This document shows positions 1 through 8,700 of a DNA stretch of 64,000 bases, piece after piece. Under the pieces are notes generated by a model. That model made no database searches. It was not told the origin of the DNA and worked only from the letters and a program-made list of their open reading frames with translations. The number at the start of each line of letters is the position of its first letter. The stretch's first letter is position 1. The DNA lies in contig JAEWJZ010000028.1 in NCBI GenBank assembly GCA_023386315.1, forward strand, positions 1-64,000. Reading direction: 5' to 3'. The DNA is from Bacillota bacterium. GTDB taxonomy: Bacteria; Bacillota; Clostridia; Lachnospirales; Lachnospiraceae. The position numbers and the translations under genes were made by a program.

Positions 1-203
1 TACTCTAAAAACCATCATTTTTGAAGGGCTTGTTAACTGCGGCCTTTAATACCACATTTGAATATTTATACTTTTGCTTTTTGAAAAATATTGTAACTTC
101 CTCTTTACAAATATATAGCCGGCTGCATCATTTTCGACCCCATGGTTCAGCCCTACTTTTGAAACAAAATAAGGCGAGTATTTACCAGTTCAGGAATTTA
201 TAA

Positions 204-461
204 ATGGTTGCGATTGTGCGACTTGAGGAATATGAAAAACTGGCCTATATGCGACATTTTTCCGTAAAAGCAACCGGAAGACGAACAGGATGCAATAGCA
301 ATCCAAACAGCTATCAGGTGCAATGGGAAAACCTATGTTTTTCAAATTTGCCCAACGAGGTGTTTAATTACCTGAATGGCATACATATCCCACCATCGGT
401 TTTAAAGGTCACACAGGGGCAGTATTTTGCGACACAGGGCAAAACGAAAGTGGTCTATTGA
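204..461 (+). CDS. Unrecognised short ORF, possibly a gene remnant
   Basis: An 85-codon open frame starts with ATG right after an in-frame stop. There is no clear ribosome site, only a weak CAGGA upstream. I recognise no domain. The second half (through PPSVLKVTQGQYFATQGKTK) has a protein-like composition, so it may be the tail of a larger decayed gene. It sits next to a broken transposase in a region of mixed debris. The rest of 1-660 shows nothing I can support. Confidence 0.25.
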   Translation: MVAIVRLEEYEKLAYMRHFSVKATGRRTGCNSNPNSYQVQWENLCFSNLPNEVFNYLNGIHIPPSVLKVTQGQYFATQGKTKVVY

Positions 462-660
462 TTCTGTTTCACCAGAAACTTAGCCAGATCATCTACCCTA
501 TGGTTCATGGTGAACCATGAATTTACATCAAACTGGTTCTATGGTAAAATGGTGCTGCCGGGGGGTTACAGGGGGGGAATACTCTTTCTGTAGCTCCCTT
601 TTCTGTTCTTTTTTCTGACGTTCCATCTTTCAAAAATAAATCCAGAAATGACTTGCAATC

Positions 661-1180
661 CAATACGGCTACGGCAGAAGTTTAGCTGTCTGGCTGATTG
701 AAAAAGGTTACATAGTAAAAGACATTAATCCAGCTCTGGCATATGACCAGAGAAAAAGTGCACCTATGCTCCGTAAAAATGATGAGCATGATGCGTATTG
801 TGTGGCAACGGTTTTGATTAACCAGCTGCATACTTTGCCGAACGCGAAGATTCCCCAGTGCAGACAAACTGGCAAGATTTGCAGGAGTGGCACCTGTAAA
901 GTTCAGTTCTGCAGGAAAAGGCAAGGAGCAAAGCTCCAGACAAGGAAACCGCCAGTTGCATGGACTGTTTTATTTCCTGGCAGTAACGATGGTTTCCAAA
1001 TCAAAGAACGGTGTACCCAATCATCCGGTATTTTATGACTATTACATGCGAAAAATCAGCGAAGGAAAGACAAAGTCTCAAGCATTAGTCTGTATCATGA
1101 GCCGCTTGGTAAACATTGTGTACGGAATGATGAAAAATAAGACGGAGTATCTGGAACCGATTCCAAAAGAAGAACAGTAA
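661..1180 (+). pseudogene. IS110-family transposase, internally deleted and frameshifted
   Basis: Two pieces of one transposase lie in different frames. From 661 to about 846 the frame reads through YGRSLAVWLIEKGY and LRKNDEHDAYCVATVL, which resembles the N-terminal DEDD RuvC-like domain of IS110 enzymes. From about 848 to 1180 another frame reads through ADKLARFAGVAPVKFSS, a GNRQLHGLFYFLA stretch and a GKTKSQALVCIMSRLVNIVY stretch, which resembles the C-terminal Transposase_20 domain. The middle linker and the true N-terminus are missing. IS110 elements usually lack terminal inverted repeats, so ends cannot be set. The element should be inactive. Confidence 0.8.
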
Positions 1181-1261
1181 TTTTTCTATATAAAAACAGC
1201 ACAAAAACGTGCTATAATTTTTTTAATTGAATAAAGAATTTTACCGTTCGTCAGATATCTC

Positions 1262-1639
1262 AGTACTTCACCTGAGGGGGCGGAGAAGACAAACTTTGAA
1301 CCGCCTAAAGAATATAAAGATGCAAAAGGACAAATTACAAACGGTACACATACAATTGATTCTGCTGGAATGGACAAACATTTGAATGGTACACCAGGAA
1401 AAAGCCAATTCCTTTATGATGTGGATGCTGAGAAAGCTGTTCTTGATGCAGCGGCATATGCGGATAAAAACAATTAATGGAAACCGAGTTCTGGAAACCC
1501 CGCAGATTTTGCAGATAAAGCTAAAGTACCTGTTATTAATGGAAATGTAGGAGTTACAGGTAAAGGAGAATTAACAAACTATATTAACATTTATAGAACG
1601 AAAACGGGGTTTATACATGGATGTCCAGGAAACCCGTAA
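1262..1639 (+). pseudogene. Orphan polymorphic-toxin C-terminal fragment with in-frame stop
   Basis: One frame reads as protein over about 125 codons but has a TAA at 1475-1477 and no start codon or ribosome site. Upstream of the stop it includes THTIDSAGMDKHLNGTPGKS; downstream it includes INGNVGVTGKGELTNYINIY and ends FIHGCPGNP. The final TAA (1637-1639) lies just before the ribosome site of a small acidic immunity-like gene, the arrangement of toxin tips displaced from Rhs or similar proteins. I cannot name the toxin family. Loss of the front and the internal stop make it non-functional. Confidence 0.6.
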
Positions 1640-1651
1640 AGGAGGTCAACA

Positions 1652-2071
1652 GTGAGTGATTTATTGGAAATATTAATTAAAGCAAAAGTTAAATGTCTGT
1701 TTAAAGAAGAAGAGGTTTTTATAAGAGCATTGGATGAAATCAAACAATTCGATAAAGATTTAAATTTAGATTGGGATGAAGGAGCTGGTGAAGAATGGGC
1801 AAGATTGAACCATCAGGAGCATGGTATTGTTTATATGATCAATTCTAAAATAGGTATAATATTTGCCCGAAAAAGTTATGAAAGTAAGATACCTCAAGTT
1901 CTTTTTTCAATGTATGAAGTTTTTATTACTGAAAATTATGATAAAGATGAGTGGTTTATTAATTTGGCAAAATTAAAATTAGAAGTAAAGCAGATTAGCT
2001 GGCATGCTTCTGAAGAAGCTGTTAATCCTAATAAATTTAGCTTAAACGATTTATATTTTGCAACAGATTAA
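1652..2071 (+). CDS. Putative immunity protein for the adjacent broken toxin tip
   Basis: A 139-residue acidic protein starts at GTG with a good GGAGG ribosome site at 1641-1645, 12 nt after the toxin fragment ends. It has no signal peptide or membrane segment, so it should be cytoplasmic. I recognise no named family. Its position directly after a toxin C-terminus, small size, acidity and low GC compared with the backbone are the usual marks of an immunity gene. It is intact although its toxin partner is broken, so it could serve as orphan immunity against relatives. The function is inferred from context only. Confidence 0.55.
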   Translation: MSDLLEILIKAKVKCLFKEEEVFIRALDEIKQFDKDLNLDWDEGAGEEWARLNHQEHGIVYMINSKIGIIFARKSYESKIPQVLFSMYEVFITENYDKDEWFINLAKLKLEVKQISWHASEEAVNPNKFSLNDLYFATD

Positions 2072-2170
2072 ATGGCTTGATTAGATTAATCTCTTCCGTG
2101 TACCTAGCAGATACCTTAAAACCTTGAAACTTAGCTGGTTTCATAGTGGTCACAGCTACCTAATGGGTGA

Positions 2171-2332
2171 TGTGCTCCTTATTACAGCCATCTAATAAAA
2201 GAGAAAGGTTATGACAACTCCGTAAATTCCTTTAAGTGCGACCCCGGTTACGACCCCAATATCGTAAATCCGATCCCGATGAAAAAGTCCTATCAGCAAA
2301 ATCAATTTCAGAAAGGAACTATAATTGATTGA
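2171..2332 (+). pseudogene. Possible second toxin C-terminal scrap
   Basis: A frame with no start codon stays open from 2171 to the TGA at 2330-2332. It reads through CDPGYDPNIVNPIPMKKSYQ and ends just inside the next immunity-like gene. The tight abutment copies the toxin-then-immunity layout seen at 1262-2071. It is short and no family is recognised. The remainder of 2072-2324 shows nothing else clear. Confidence 0.3.
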
Positions 2333-2864
2333 TACTAAATATGAAGGTTATTGTATGAATTTTACAAATGAAGAATTAAAACAGTACTTAATATTAAGAG
2401 TGAAAAAAAATGCAACAACTGATATAAGGGTTTTATCCGATGAAGGCGAAGAAATTGATATAAATTCTGATATAAAAGTTGAAACGATAGTTTTTGATGG
2501 CGATGATGAGAACCTGTTTATCAATTTTTATGGAGTACATACATCAATTTTTATATTTGATAAAGAAATTATGTTTATTGATGAAAACTCAAAAGGAACA
2601 TATACATCAAGCGATGTTTATAACAATATTGTTTATGAGGGAAAATTAAGAGAAATGGATCATTTAGAAATATTACAGATGTTTTCAGATTTCATTTCAT
2701 GTATCATTGACTCTAGAGGTATGGAAGTATTAATTACAGAGGATGAAGCAAAAAAATATAAGAAATATAATTATTATAATCCTAGTCTTTTTACAATTAA
2801 TGTAAAAAATAAAAATAGAGTTAACAAAGAAAAGGTTTTCGAAAATATAACAATTAGGTATTAG
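2325..2864 (+). CDS. Putative orphan immunity protein, unrecognised
   Basis: The ORF encodes 179 residues if read from TTG 2325, which has an AGAAAGGAAC ribosome site about 8 nt upstream. An in-frame ATG at 2355 with GAAGG before it is an alternative start giving 169 residues. The protein is acidic, rich in Asn, Ile and Lys, very AT-rich at DNA level and without membrane segments. Its position after a toxin-like scrap suggests immunity. No domain is recognised, so the function is inference from context. Confidence 0.45.
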   Translation: MIDTKYEGYCMNFTNEELKQYLILRVKKNATTDIRVLSDEGEEIDINSDIKVETIVFDGDDENLFINFYGVHTSIFIFDKEIMFIDENSKGTYTSSDVYNNIVYEGKLREMDHLEILQMFSDFISCIIDSRGMEVLITEDEAKKYKKYNYYNPSLFTINVKNKNRVNKEKVFENITIRY

Positions 2865-2929
2865 GAAAATAACAAGAGTACTTCAGTTATTATTCCTATT
2901 TTAAATTATAGTAAGGGAGTATCTTATTC

Positions 2930-3169
2930 ATGGGTGAGAATAAAGTAAGTTTTATATCAGAAAAGTTTGAAAATGAAAAAACAGGAGAAGAAGTCGAAGG
3001 TATTACAATTATCATTGATGGTAAATTAAAAGATATGTTTGATATTATAATCGATAAAGAGGGAATTCATAGAGACTATAAGGAAGTTATGCGTGATGTA
3101 CTTTTTTCTGGCATAAATAATTATGTAGAGAAGTATAAAAGTGAAAACAGTTCTTCGCCAATCAGGTGA
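2930..3169 (+). CDS. Small hypothetical protein
   Basis: This 79-residue ORF starts with ATG behind a GTAAGGGAG ribosome site. The product is acidic, soluble and of unknown family. Base composition matches the AT-rich immunity-like genes before it and differs from the toxin operon that follows, so it probably belongs to the same acquired module. A terminator-like hairpin follows at 3255. Confidence 0.45.
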   Translation: MGENKVSFISEKFENEKTGEEVEGITIIIDGKLKDMFDIIIDKEGIHRDYKEVMRDVLFSGINNYVEKYKSENSSSPIR

Positions 3170-3254
3170 ATTAAAGGACTGTTGTTTTACTCAGAACAAA
3201 AAAGTTTTTATACTTTAAAATTATAACAAAATGGTACTAACCAGAGAACAAAAG

Positions 3255-3282
3255 CACAGCCTTATGTTGGTTGTGTTTTTTT
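3255..3282 (+). terminator. Rho-independent terminator ending the orphan immunity region
   Basis: A 7-bp stem (CACAGCC with GGTTGTG, one G-U pair) around a 7-nt loop is followed by seven T residues at 3276-3282. It separates the AT-rich orphan genes from the VgrG/Rhs operon. The stretch 3283-3613 has no gene I can support and should contain the promoter of that operon. Confidence 0.6.
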
Positions 3283-3613
3283 GTTGTGTAATCTAATTAT
3301 TTCTACTAATAAAATTGGTCATGTGCAAATTTTGGAATCTAACGTGTATAATTTTAGCACTTATGTTGAAATGTGTCACATTATATATTATGCTGAACAA
3401 AGTGAAATGGGTACAAAAATAAAAATATAACTTAAAAAATAGAATAATTGTAACCATACTGGCAGTTAATAAGATTGTATTTTCAAGAAAAAGGGGATGA
3501 ATCCTAAAGAACAGAAAGCACTTTTGCCGAATAAATAAGAAATTTTATTACAAAAAAACTTAAAAGGGGCTGTCCGATTCTGTCAAAATAAAAGTATAAA
3601 GGAGGGGCTGTTT

Positions 3614-3700
3614 ATGGTTATGAATTTGGATTTAATTAAAAATGTAAATAAGACAATGCTGCATTTAACAGAAAGGAGAGGTACCGATGAGATTAGATGA
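3614..3700 (+). CDS. 28-residue leader ORF overlapping the first toxin-operon gene
   Basis: An ATG at 3614 follows a strong AAAGGAGGGG ribosome site. The frame runs 28 codons and stops with TGA at 3698-3700, overlapping the start of the next gene by 14 nt in another frame. The peptide is basic with no recognised motif. The overlap suggests translational coupling: ribosomes leaving the leader could restart at ATG 3687. It could also be chance, since the downstream gene has its own AAAGGAGAGG site. Confidence 0.35.
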   Translation: MVMNLDLIKNVNKTMLHLTERRGTDEIR

Positions 3701-4307
3701 AAAGATTGCATTATTGGAACGGGAAAGAAGACAGCAGGAGAAAGAGGAAAAACTTCTGGCAGAACAGAAAGAGAATGCCCGAAAGGAGCCGGTAAAAAAA
3801 TTAACATTAGAGGAAGCAATGGAAGGCATCCGAACAGGAGAGTTCAGACTGGAAAGCGGAGAGCTATTTGAGTTTGAAACCAGAACCTTTACTGACAGCC
3901 AGATCCCTGTTGTTACCTTCCGGAATTTTTTTGAAGCATCCCAGGAGGAGGCGGAAGGAGTCATATATGTCAGTCATACCAATGAGGTCAGCCAGATTCT
4001 TTCCTGGCCAAAGGAACCCATCAAACCGGTATCCATGAAGCAGTGGGCAAATCTTCTGGTAAACGGAATGGCTGCCAACCGGCTGCACGCGAAAATTGTG
4101 AAGACAGAGGAACTGGATTTTGTAGACTATATCTGTTTTGATGTGCCATCCGGCAAAGACAGGCTTTATAACATTATATTCCGGCTAAAGGGAACTGGGC
4201 AGCAGTTTACCGGAAATTACAACTGCAGAAAACAGGATGAGGATACGTATGGAGTGTTTCTGGAAGCAATGGTAATAACTTTAAATAATCTGTTTTCTGC
4301 AAAATAA
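3687..4307 (+). CDS. Possible EagR/DcrB-like chaperone of the Rhs operon
   Basis: This 206-residue soluble protein opens with a highly charged helix (residues 1-45, many Glu, Lys, Arg), then a beta-rich domain starting near FELESGELFEFETRTF-type sequence and ending in a helix, EAMVITLNNLF. The layout of beta sheet plus final helix resembles the DcrB/PsbP fold of EagR (DUF1795) chaperones, which bind the hydrophobic N-terminal segments of Rhs effectors in proteobacteria. It is the first full gene of the operon, and the distant Rhs protein does have such a hydrophobic segment. The assignment is inference from fold impression and context, not sequence identity. Confidence 0.45.
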   Translation: MRLDEKIALLERERRQQEKEEKLLAEQKENARKEPVKKLTLEEAMEGIRTGEFRLESGELFEFETRTFTDSQIPVVTFRNFFEASQEEAEGVIYVSHTNEVSQILSWPKEPIKPVSMKQWANLLVNGMAANRLHAKIVKTEELDFVDYICFDVPSGKDRLYNIIFRLKGTGQQFTGNYNCRKQDEDTYGVFLEAMVITLNNLFSAK

Positions 4308-4319
4308 GGGGGGATTGAG

Positions 4320-5768
4320 ATGGGAAACAGTAACACGGCACAGATACGGAGTGGACAGGAAGCAGTTACCTACAAAGATCTTTTTTTAGGAGTACAGGGA
4401 CTTGCATATTTCCGAACGATTGATATCAGGGAAAAACCGGGAGAGCATGCCTTTCTATATGCGGAAGCAGTTGTGGACAGTGAGATGGATGATAATGATC
4501 TTCATGGAATCAGCACTTCGGTGTCCCTGGTTTATAAAAAAGATGGAAAAGATCATGTGCTTTTCTACGGAATTCTGGACAAGGTTTCCTTATCCAGAGA
4601 TGGGGGAGAAAAGATACTTACCATTGAGGCATGGGATGGAACGCATCAGATGGATGTAACACGGCGGAAACGGATATTTCAAAATCCGCAGATGAGTGTG
4701 ACCGGGCTTGTATCAGAGATCATGAAATCCTATGTAGGCTCCGACCACATGGTACATATTCCGGATGTCCCCATCGGGCAATTAGTAGTCCAGTACGAAG
4801 AGACAGACTGGGAGTTCTTAAAACGTTTTCTTTCCAAATATAATGATGCTCTTTATCCTGACCCTGCATTTCCCAACATTCGATTTGAAGCGGGATTATC
4901 TCCCAAACCGGAAAAGCAGTATTGGGATGAGCTTCCTTATCAATTGTCACAGGACTTTATCAGGCTGAATGATTTAAAAGTAAACGGACTTGGTGATTTA
5001 ACAAGATCTCAAAATACGGTTTATGAGCTTGTATCCTATGACATCGTATCAATCGGGAGCCAGATTACCTATAAGGGAACTCCCTGGTTTGTGGAAACTG
5101 CCATGCGCAGCCTGCAGGATGGTCTGTTGATAAACAGATACCGGCTGAGGCAGAGGGAAAGTATGAAAATACTGCCCTATTTTAATAAGAGAATTACAGG
5201 AATTTCTATTGAAGGCATAATTGCTGCAATAAAACGGAACCAGGTTCAGGTAAATATGGGGATCGAAGCTGGAACCGGAGAAAAGTACTGGTTTCCATTT
5301 TCCACTGTTGCAGCCTCATCAGACGGAAGCGGCTGGTACTGTATGCCTGAAAACGGAGAAAGTGTACGTGTTTATTTTCCGGTAGATGACGAGAAAGAGG
5401 CCTATGTAGTCACCAATGTGAAGGGAAACAAACCAGAGGCCGGAGGTGCCTCCGGTTCTGCGGATAATCCTAATCAGAGAAATATTAAAACCGCGCAGGG
5501 CAACCAGGTACAGATGACTCCGGAGGGAGTCCTGATTGCGGCGGGGGATGGACAGGGCAGCATTCTTCTGAAAAAAGATGGAGAAGTTGTCTTAAATGCA
5601 ATCAAAGATCTTACTATTTCAGCAGTGGTAAATTTAAATCTTTCTGCCAAAAAGGATTTAACTATCAAATCTCAGGATTCCATAAAGATTGTGAATCAGG
5701 CTGGAGCAGATATTGAGATAAAAAAGGGAACGGTAGCATTTCACGGCAATGAGATTTTTGAGAATTAG
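4320..5768 (+). CDS. VgrG-like spike protein (contractile injection type), copy 1
   Basis: This 482-residue protein has the VgrG/gp27-gp5 layout. Residues about 20-290 form the gp27-like hub, with the VQYEETDWEFLKRFLSKYN signature near 155. An OB-fold follows at about 290-370, with YWFPFSTVAASSDGSGWYC and MPENGESVRVYF. The end is a Ser/Ile/Lys repeat region (about 395-475) like the beta-prism needle. Such proteins trimerise and carry effectors at the tip of contractile devices. It starts 13 nt after the chaperone-like gene and is paralogous to the next gene and to the front of the Rhs protein. No sheath, tube or ATPase gene is present here. Confidence 0.85.
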   Translation: MGNSNTAQIRSGQEAVTYKDLFLGVQGLAYFRTIDIREKPGEHAFLYAEAVVDSEMDDNDLHGISTSVSLVYKKDGKDHVLFYGILDKVSLSRDGGEKILTIEAWDGTHQMDVTRRKRIFQNPQMSVTGLVSEIMKSYVGSDHMVHIPDVPIGQLVVQYEETDWEFLKRFLSKYNDALYPDPAFPNIRFEAGLSPKPEKQYWDELPYQLSQDFIRLNDLKVNGLGDLTRSQNTVYELVSYDIVSIGSQITYKGTPWFVETAMRSLQDGLLINRYRLRQRESMKILPYFNKRITGISIEGIIAAIKRNQVQVNMGIEAGTGEKYWFPFSTVAASSDGSGWYCMPENGESVRVYFPVDDEKEAYVVTNVKGNKPEAGGASGSADNPNQRNIKTAQGNQVQMTPEGVLIAAGDGQGSILLKKDGEVVLNAIKDLTISAVVNLNLSAKKDLTIKSQDSIKIVNQAGADIEIKKGTVAFHGNEIFEN

Positions 5769-5779
5769 GAGGTGATTGT

Positions 5780-7189
5780 ATGGCGTATACAGCGGAACAG
5801 ATTGAAATAAAAGGTATTTCAGTGGAGCAATTAGCTGAGCTTCATATCAGCTGCGTTCCAGGGGAGCATGGGAGTCTGAGACTTTGCGGTTACCTGCCGG
5901 AAGGGAAAGGAGAGGAGACGCTGTTTGGACTCACGGAAAATGATTCTATTACTGTCTATGCAGAAAAGGGAAAGCCTGTATTTTCTGGTGTCCTGACTGA
6001 CGTGGCCACTTCTTCGGAAGGTAACATGATTAAAATTACTGCTGAAGCACGAAGCAGAAGTATACTTATGGATCAGAAAAGACGTTCCAGATCGTTTCAG
6101 GATATAAACATGACCTACGGACAGCTTTTCCAGACAGTCCTTTCCGAATATCCGGGCAGTGATATCCGGCTATCCATTGAAGACAAGCCGATTGGAGAGA
6201 TCGCAGTTCAGTATCAGGAGACAGACTGGGAGTTCCTGAAACGAATGCTTTCCATGCTGAATGCAGTTCTGGCATGCAGATGTCAGTCGGAAACAATCAC
6301 CTTGTACGGAGGTGTTCCTGATATTCCATGGGGAAAGTGGAGTTATGAAAAAACTGGGTTTTCCAAGGAAATGGGAGAATACAGTGACTGGACATTGCGG
6401 GGGAAAGCAGTGAGTGACAATGATTTTCTCATTATGCAGATTGAATCAGAACATTTACCCGAGCTGTTTGAACAGGTGGAGGATAAAGGACGGACATTTG
6501 TTATACGGCAATATTCCTGTCAGTTAGAAAGAGGAATGCTGCTTTGCCGTATGGAACTTCAGAAAAAAACGGGCATCCTTGCCAGAACAAAATATCCCAT
6601 GCATATCATTGGAACGGCCCTTGAGGGAACAGTTCTTGCTGTCTCAGGCACCAAAATAAAAGTTCATCTGGATATTGACGGCAGTGCGGGGGCTGGAGAT
6701 CAATACTGGTTTCCATTTTCAACCCTTTCCGCATCCCCGGATGGGAGCGGTTGGTATTACATGCCGGAAAAAGGTGATAAAATCCGCGTTTATTTCGCGT
6801 CAAAATATACGAAAGATGTGATTGCTGTCAGTGCGGTAAGCTCTTATGACGGGAAAAGCGGGGGAGTACCTGACCGTATGGGGGATTCTTCCAGCAAGTA
6901 CTTAAGCAATCCCCATGGACAGGAAATGAAACTGGGAGCAGATGGGATCTATTTATCCAGCAGTAAAGGAGCTTCTGCTGTAAAGATCGGAAAGGGCGGA
7001 GACATCACATTAAGCGCAAAAGGAACCATTAATATAGAAGCAGCCGAGAATCTGGATATCACAGCAGAAGAAGCAGTCAGTCTGCAGGCGCTGGAACAGG
7101 CAGTAATCACCTGTTCCAAGGGAGGAATGATCCAGATGCCTGAGGATGGAAATGTGTATATTCAGGGAACCGAGGTAAAGGTGAATTAG
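5780..7189 (+). CDS. VgrG-like spike protein, copy 2
   Basis: This 469-residue paralogue of the preceding protein shares the QYQETDWEFLKRMLSMLN hub signature, the YWFPFSTLSASPDGSGWYYM OB-fold signature and a beta-prism-like tail ending VYIQGTEVKVN. It has an AGGAGGTG ribosome site and starts 12 nt after copy 1. Divergence between copies suggests different partners or a heteromeric spike. The conserved hub and OB-fold support the VgrG family; the role without a visible secretion machine remains open. Confidence 0.85.
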   Translation: MAYTAEQIEIKGISVEQLAELHISCVPGEHGSLRLCGYLPEGKGEETLFGLTENDSITVYAEKGKPVFSGVLTDVATSSEGNMIKITAEARSRSILMDQKRRSRSFQDINMTYGQLFQTVLSEYPGSDIRLSIEDKPIGEIAVQYQETDWEFLKRMLSMLNAVLACRCQSETITLYGGVPDIPWGKWSYEKTGFSKEMGEYSDWTLRGKAVSDNDFLIMQIESEHLPELFEQVEDKGRTFVIRQYSCQLERGMLLCRMELQKKTGILARTKYPMHIIGTALEGTVLAVSGTKIKVHLDIDGSAGAGDQYWFPFSTLSASPDGSGWYYMPEKGDKIRVYFASKYTKDVIAVSAVSSYDGKSGGVPDRMGDSSSKYLSNPHGQEMKLGADGIYLSSSKGASAVKIGKGGDITLSAKGTINIEAAENLDITAEEAVSLQALEQAVITCSKGGMIQMPEDGNVYIQGTEVKVN

Positions 7190-7198
7190 GAGGTTTGT

Positions 7199-8170
7199 AT
7201 GACCAGACAGGAAGCATTGTCAGCATTTCAGGATGAGGAACTCCGTTTATTTGAGGAGAAAAAAGAACAGTTTATCGTTGGTTTGGAGGAGAAGGCGGAA
7301 GAGTTTTCTGAATCGATCAGACAGGTACTTTCCGTCATCAGGAAAGAGATAGCAAAAAAAGAGAAAGAAAAAATCATGTTTATCTATTTTTCTCTTCTTC
7401 GGGCAGATCTGCTGAATGATCATTATCAGGTATTGGTGCGTGCCATGGACGCAAACTGGCATATGGATGAGGATGCCGCTGTAACTACATGTTCCATTGA
7501 TTATTTATTTGAACCGGTAAAGGAACTTAGGGAGAAGCTGGAGCTTGACAGAAGGAAATACATGGGAAAGGTCAACTCCTATGACGTGGTAAATATGATT
7601 CAGGACTGTGTTATGGAGTGGAACCAGATACTCTCTCTCCAGCTGCATTATATGTTTCGGGATATGGAAGAGAATGAGGACTTTGCACAGATTCCAAAGC
7701 ACTCCACATGGGGAATCTATTGGGGTGAGTACCGGGATGAAAGCGAGCTTGTAGCTTTTGCTGACAGAGAAAAAAAGGAACAGAAGGATTGGGACAGATG
7801 CCTGCGCCTTTCAAAAGAGCAGGAAGAGGTCATGATAAATAAGTTCTGGTACGAGGCTGATTTAAAGGATTCGGATTGCAGCAATAAGCTTCTTTTGTTC
7901 AGCCAGTTTGAGAATTGTGATTTAACCGGCCTTTGTTTTGACGGAGCTGACTTAACAGGGGTACAGTTCAGAAACTGCAGTATCAAAAGATGCAGCTTCT
8001 GCAATGCTAATATGCGGCAGTCTGATTTTTCTAATTGTACCTGGGAAGAAAATGATTTCACAGGGGCCGATGTAGAAAATGCCGTTTTCCAGGAGAAGGA
8101 TATCCCGTTTCTGCATCTGGATCCACAGCAGCTGCAGGTTATTTTTGTAGACAGGAGGGAAATGGAATGA
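7199..8170 (+). CDS. Pentapeptide-repeat protein of the VgrG/Rhs operon
   Basis: The 323-residue protein has a helical, highly charged N-terminal part (1-215) and a C-terminal block at about 225-300 with pentapeptide repeats (A/C-D/N-L/F-X-X), for example LTGLCFDGADLTGVQFRNC and FSNCTWEENDFTGADVENA. Such repeats form a right-handed quadrilateral beta helix. The ribosome site is AGGAGG directly after the copy-2 stop, and the stop overlaps the next ATG by 4 nt, so translation is coupled. Pentapeptide proteins occur as adaptors or effectors in toxin-delivery loci; which applies here is unknown. Confidence 0.75.
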   Translation: MTRQEALSAFQDEELRLFEEKKEQFIVGLEEKAEEFSESIRQVLSVIRKEIAKKEKEKIMFIYFSLLRADLLNDHYQVLVRAMDANWHMDEDAAVTTCSIDYLFEPVKELREKLELDRRKYMGKVNSYDVVNMIQDCVMEWNQILSLQLHYMFRDMEENEDFAQIPKHSTWGIYWGEYRDESELVAFADREKKEQKDWDRCLRLSKEQEEVMINKFWYEADLKDSDCSNKLLLFSQFENCDLTGLCFDGADLTGVQFRNCSIKRCSFCNANMRQSDFSNCTWEENDFTGADVENAVFQEKDIPFLHLDPQQLQVIFVDRREME

Positions 8171-8700
8171 GATTTTTCACAATGGAACAGGATAAACGGC
8201 TGCCAGATGTAATACAGTTCCGTGATTTTGATATCTGCGGTCCAAGACACATTTTTTATAAAGAGAATGCAGGGGAAATATCGGAATCAAATATGATGTA
8301 TCTGACGAAAGACAGCGGTGAGACGGCGCCGGATTTTATCCAGAATCCGGTTTCCTTAGTTTCGGATAAAGTCAAGGCAGTACTTGACATGTATGAAGAT
8401 GATATGGTTTTTAAGACGGTTACAATTGCCAGCAAGGAGCGGGAGACCATAATGGTTTACCATCACCTTCTGCTGGAACGATTGGATATGTTTTCGGAGA
8501 AAACTGAATTCTATACGAACGGAAGTATCAAACGTCTGGTTCTGGATCCGGTAAAGATAGGAGAACATAAGGTATTTCTGCTGAATGACAAGCGTTTCCC
8601 AAATCCGCTTGTCAGCCTGGAAGTAGTGGAAAGTCTGCTTCGCAGAAATATAATCGGTATTGTATTTAAGGAAGTGGAGGTGGAAGCATGGCAGAATTAA
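8167..8700 (+). CDS. Imm43/DUF1629-like protein within the toxin operon
   Basis: This 177-residue soluble protein overlaps its upstream neighbour by 4 nt and the following PAAR-like gene by 13 nt. The C-terminal third (LVSLEVVESLLRRNIIGIVF followed by KEVEV) resembles the closing motif of Imm43/DUF1629 proteins, where a strand-helix-strand ends in G-hydrophobic-x-F. If this is right it would be an immunity-type fold, but its place among structural genes and ahead of the toxin suggests an adaptor role or protection during assembly. The family call is tentative. Confidence 0.5.
   Translation: MRFFTMEQDKRLPDVIQFRDFDICGPRHIFYKENAGEISESNMMYLTKDSGETAPDFIQNPVSLVSDKVKAVLDMYEDDMVFKTVTIASKERETIMVYHHLLLERLDMFSEKTEFYTNGSIKRLVLDPVKIGEHKVFLLNDKRFPNPLVSLEVVESLLRRNIIGIVFKEVEVEAWQN

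Noticed and set aside
3420..3600. Promoter of the VgrG/Rhs operon (TTGTAA with TAAGAT)
   Set aside because: Boxes match only weakly and several equally weak alternatives exist in this AT-rich stretch.
7717..8250. 177-codon minus-strand ORF
   Set aside because: It is antisense to the pentapeptide-repeat gene, Ser-rich and without a start signal: a shadow of the coding strand.
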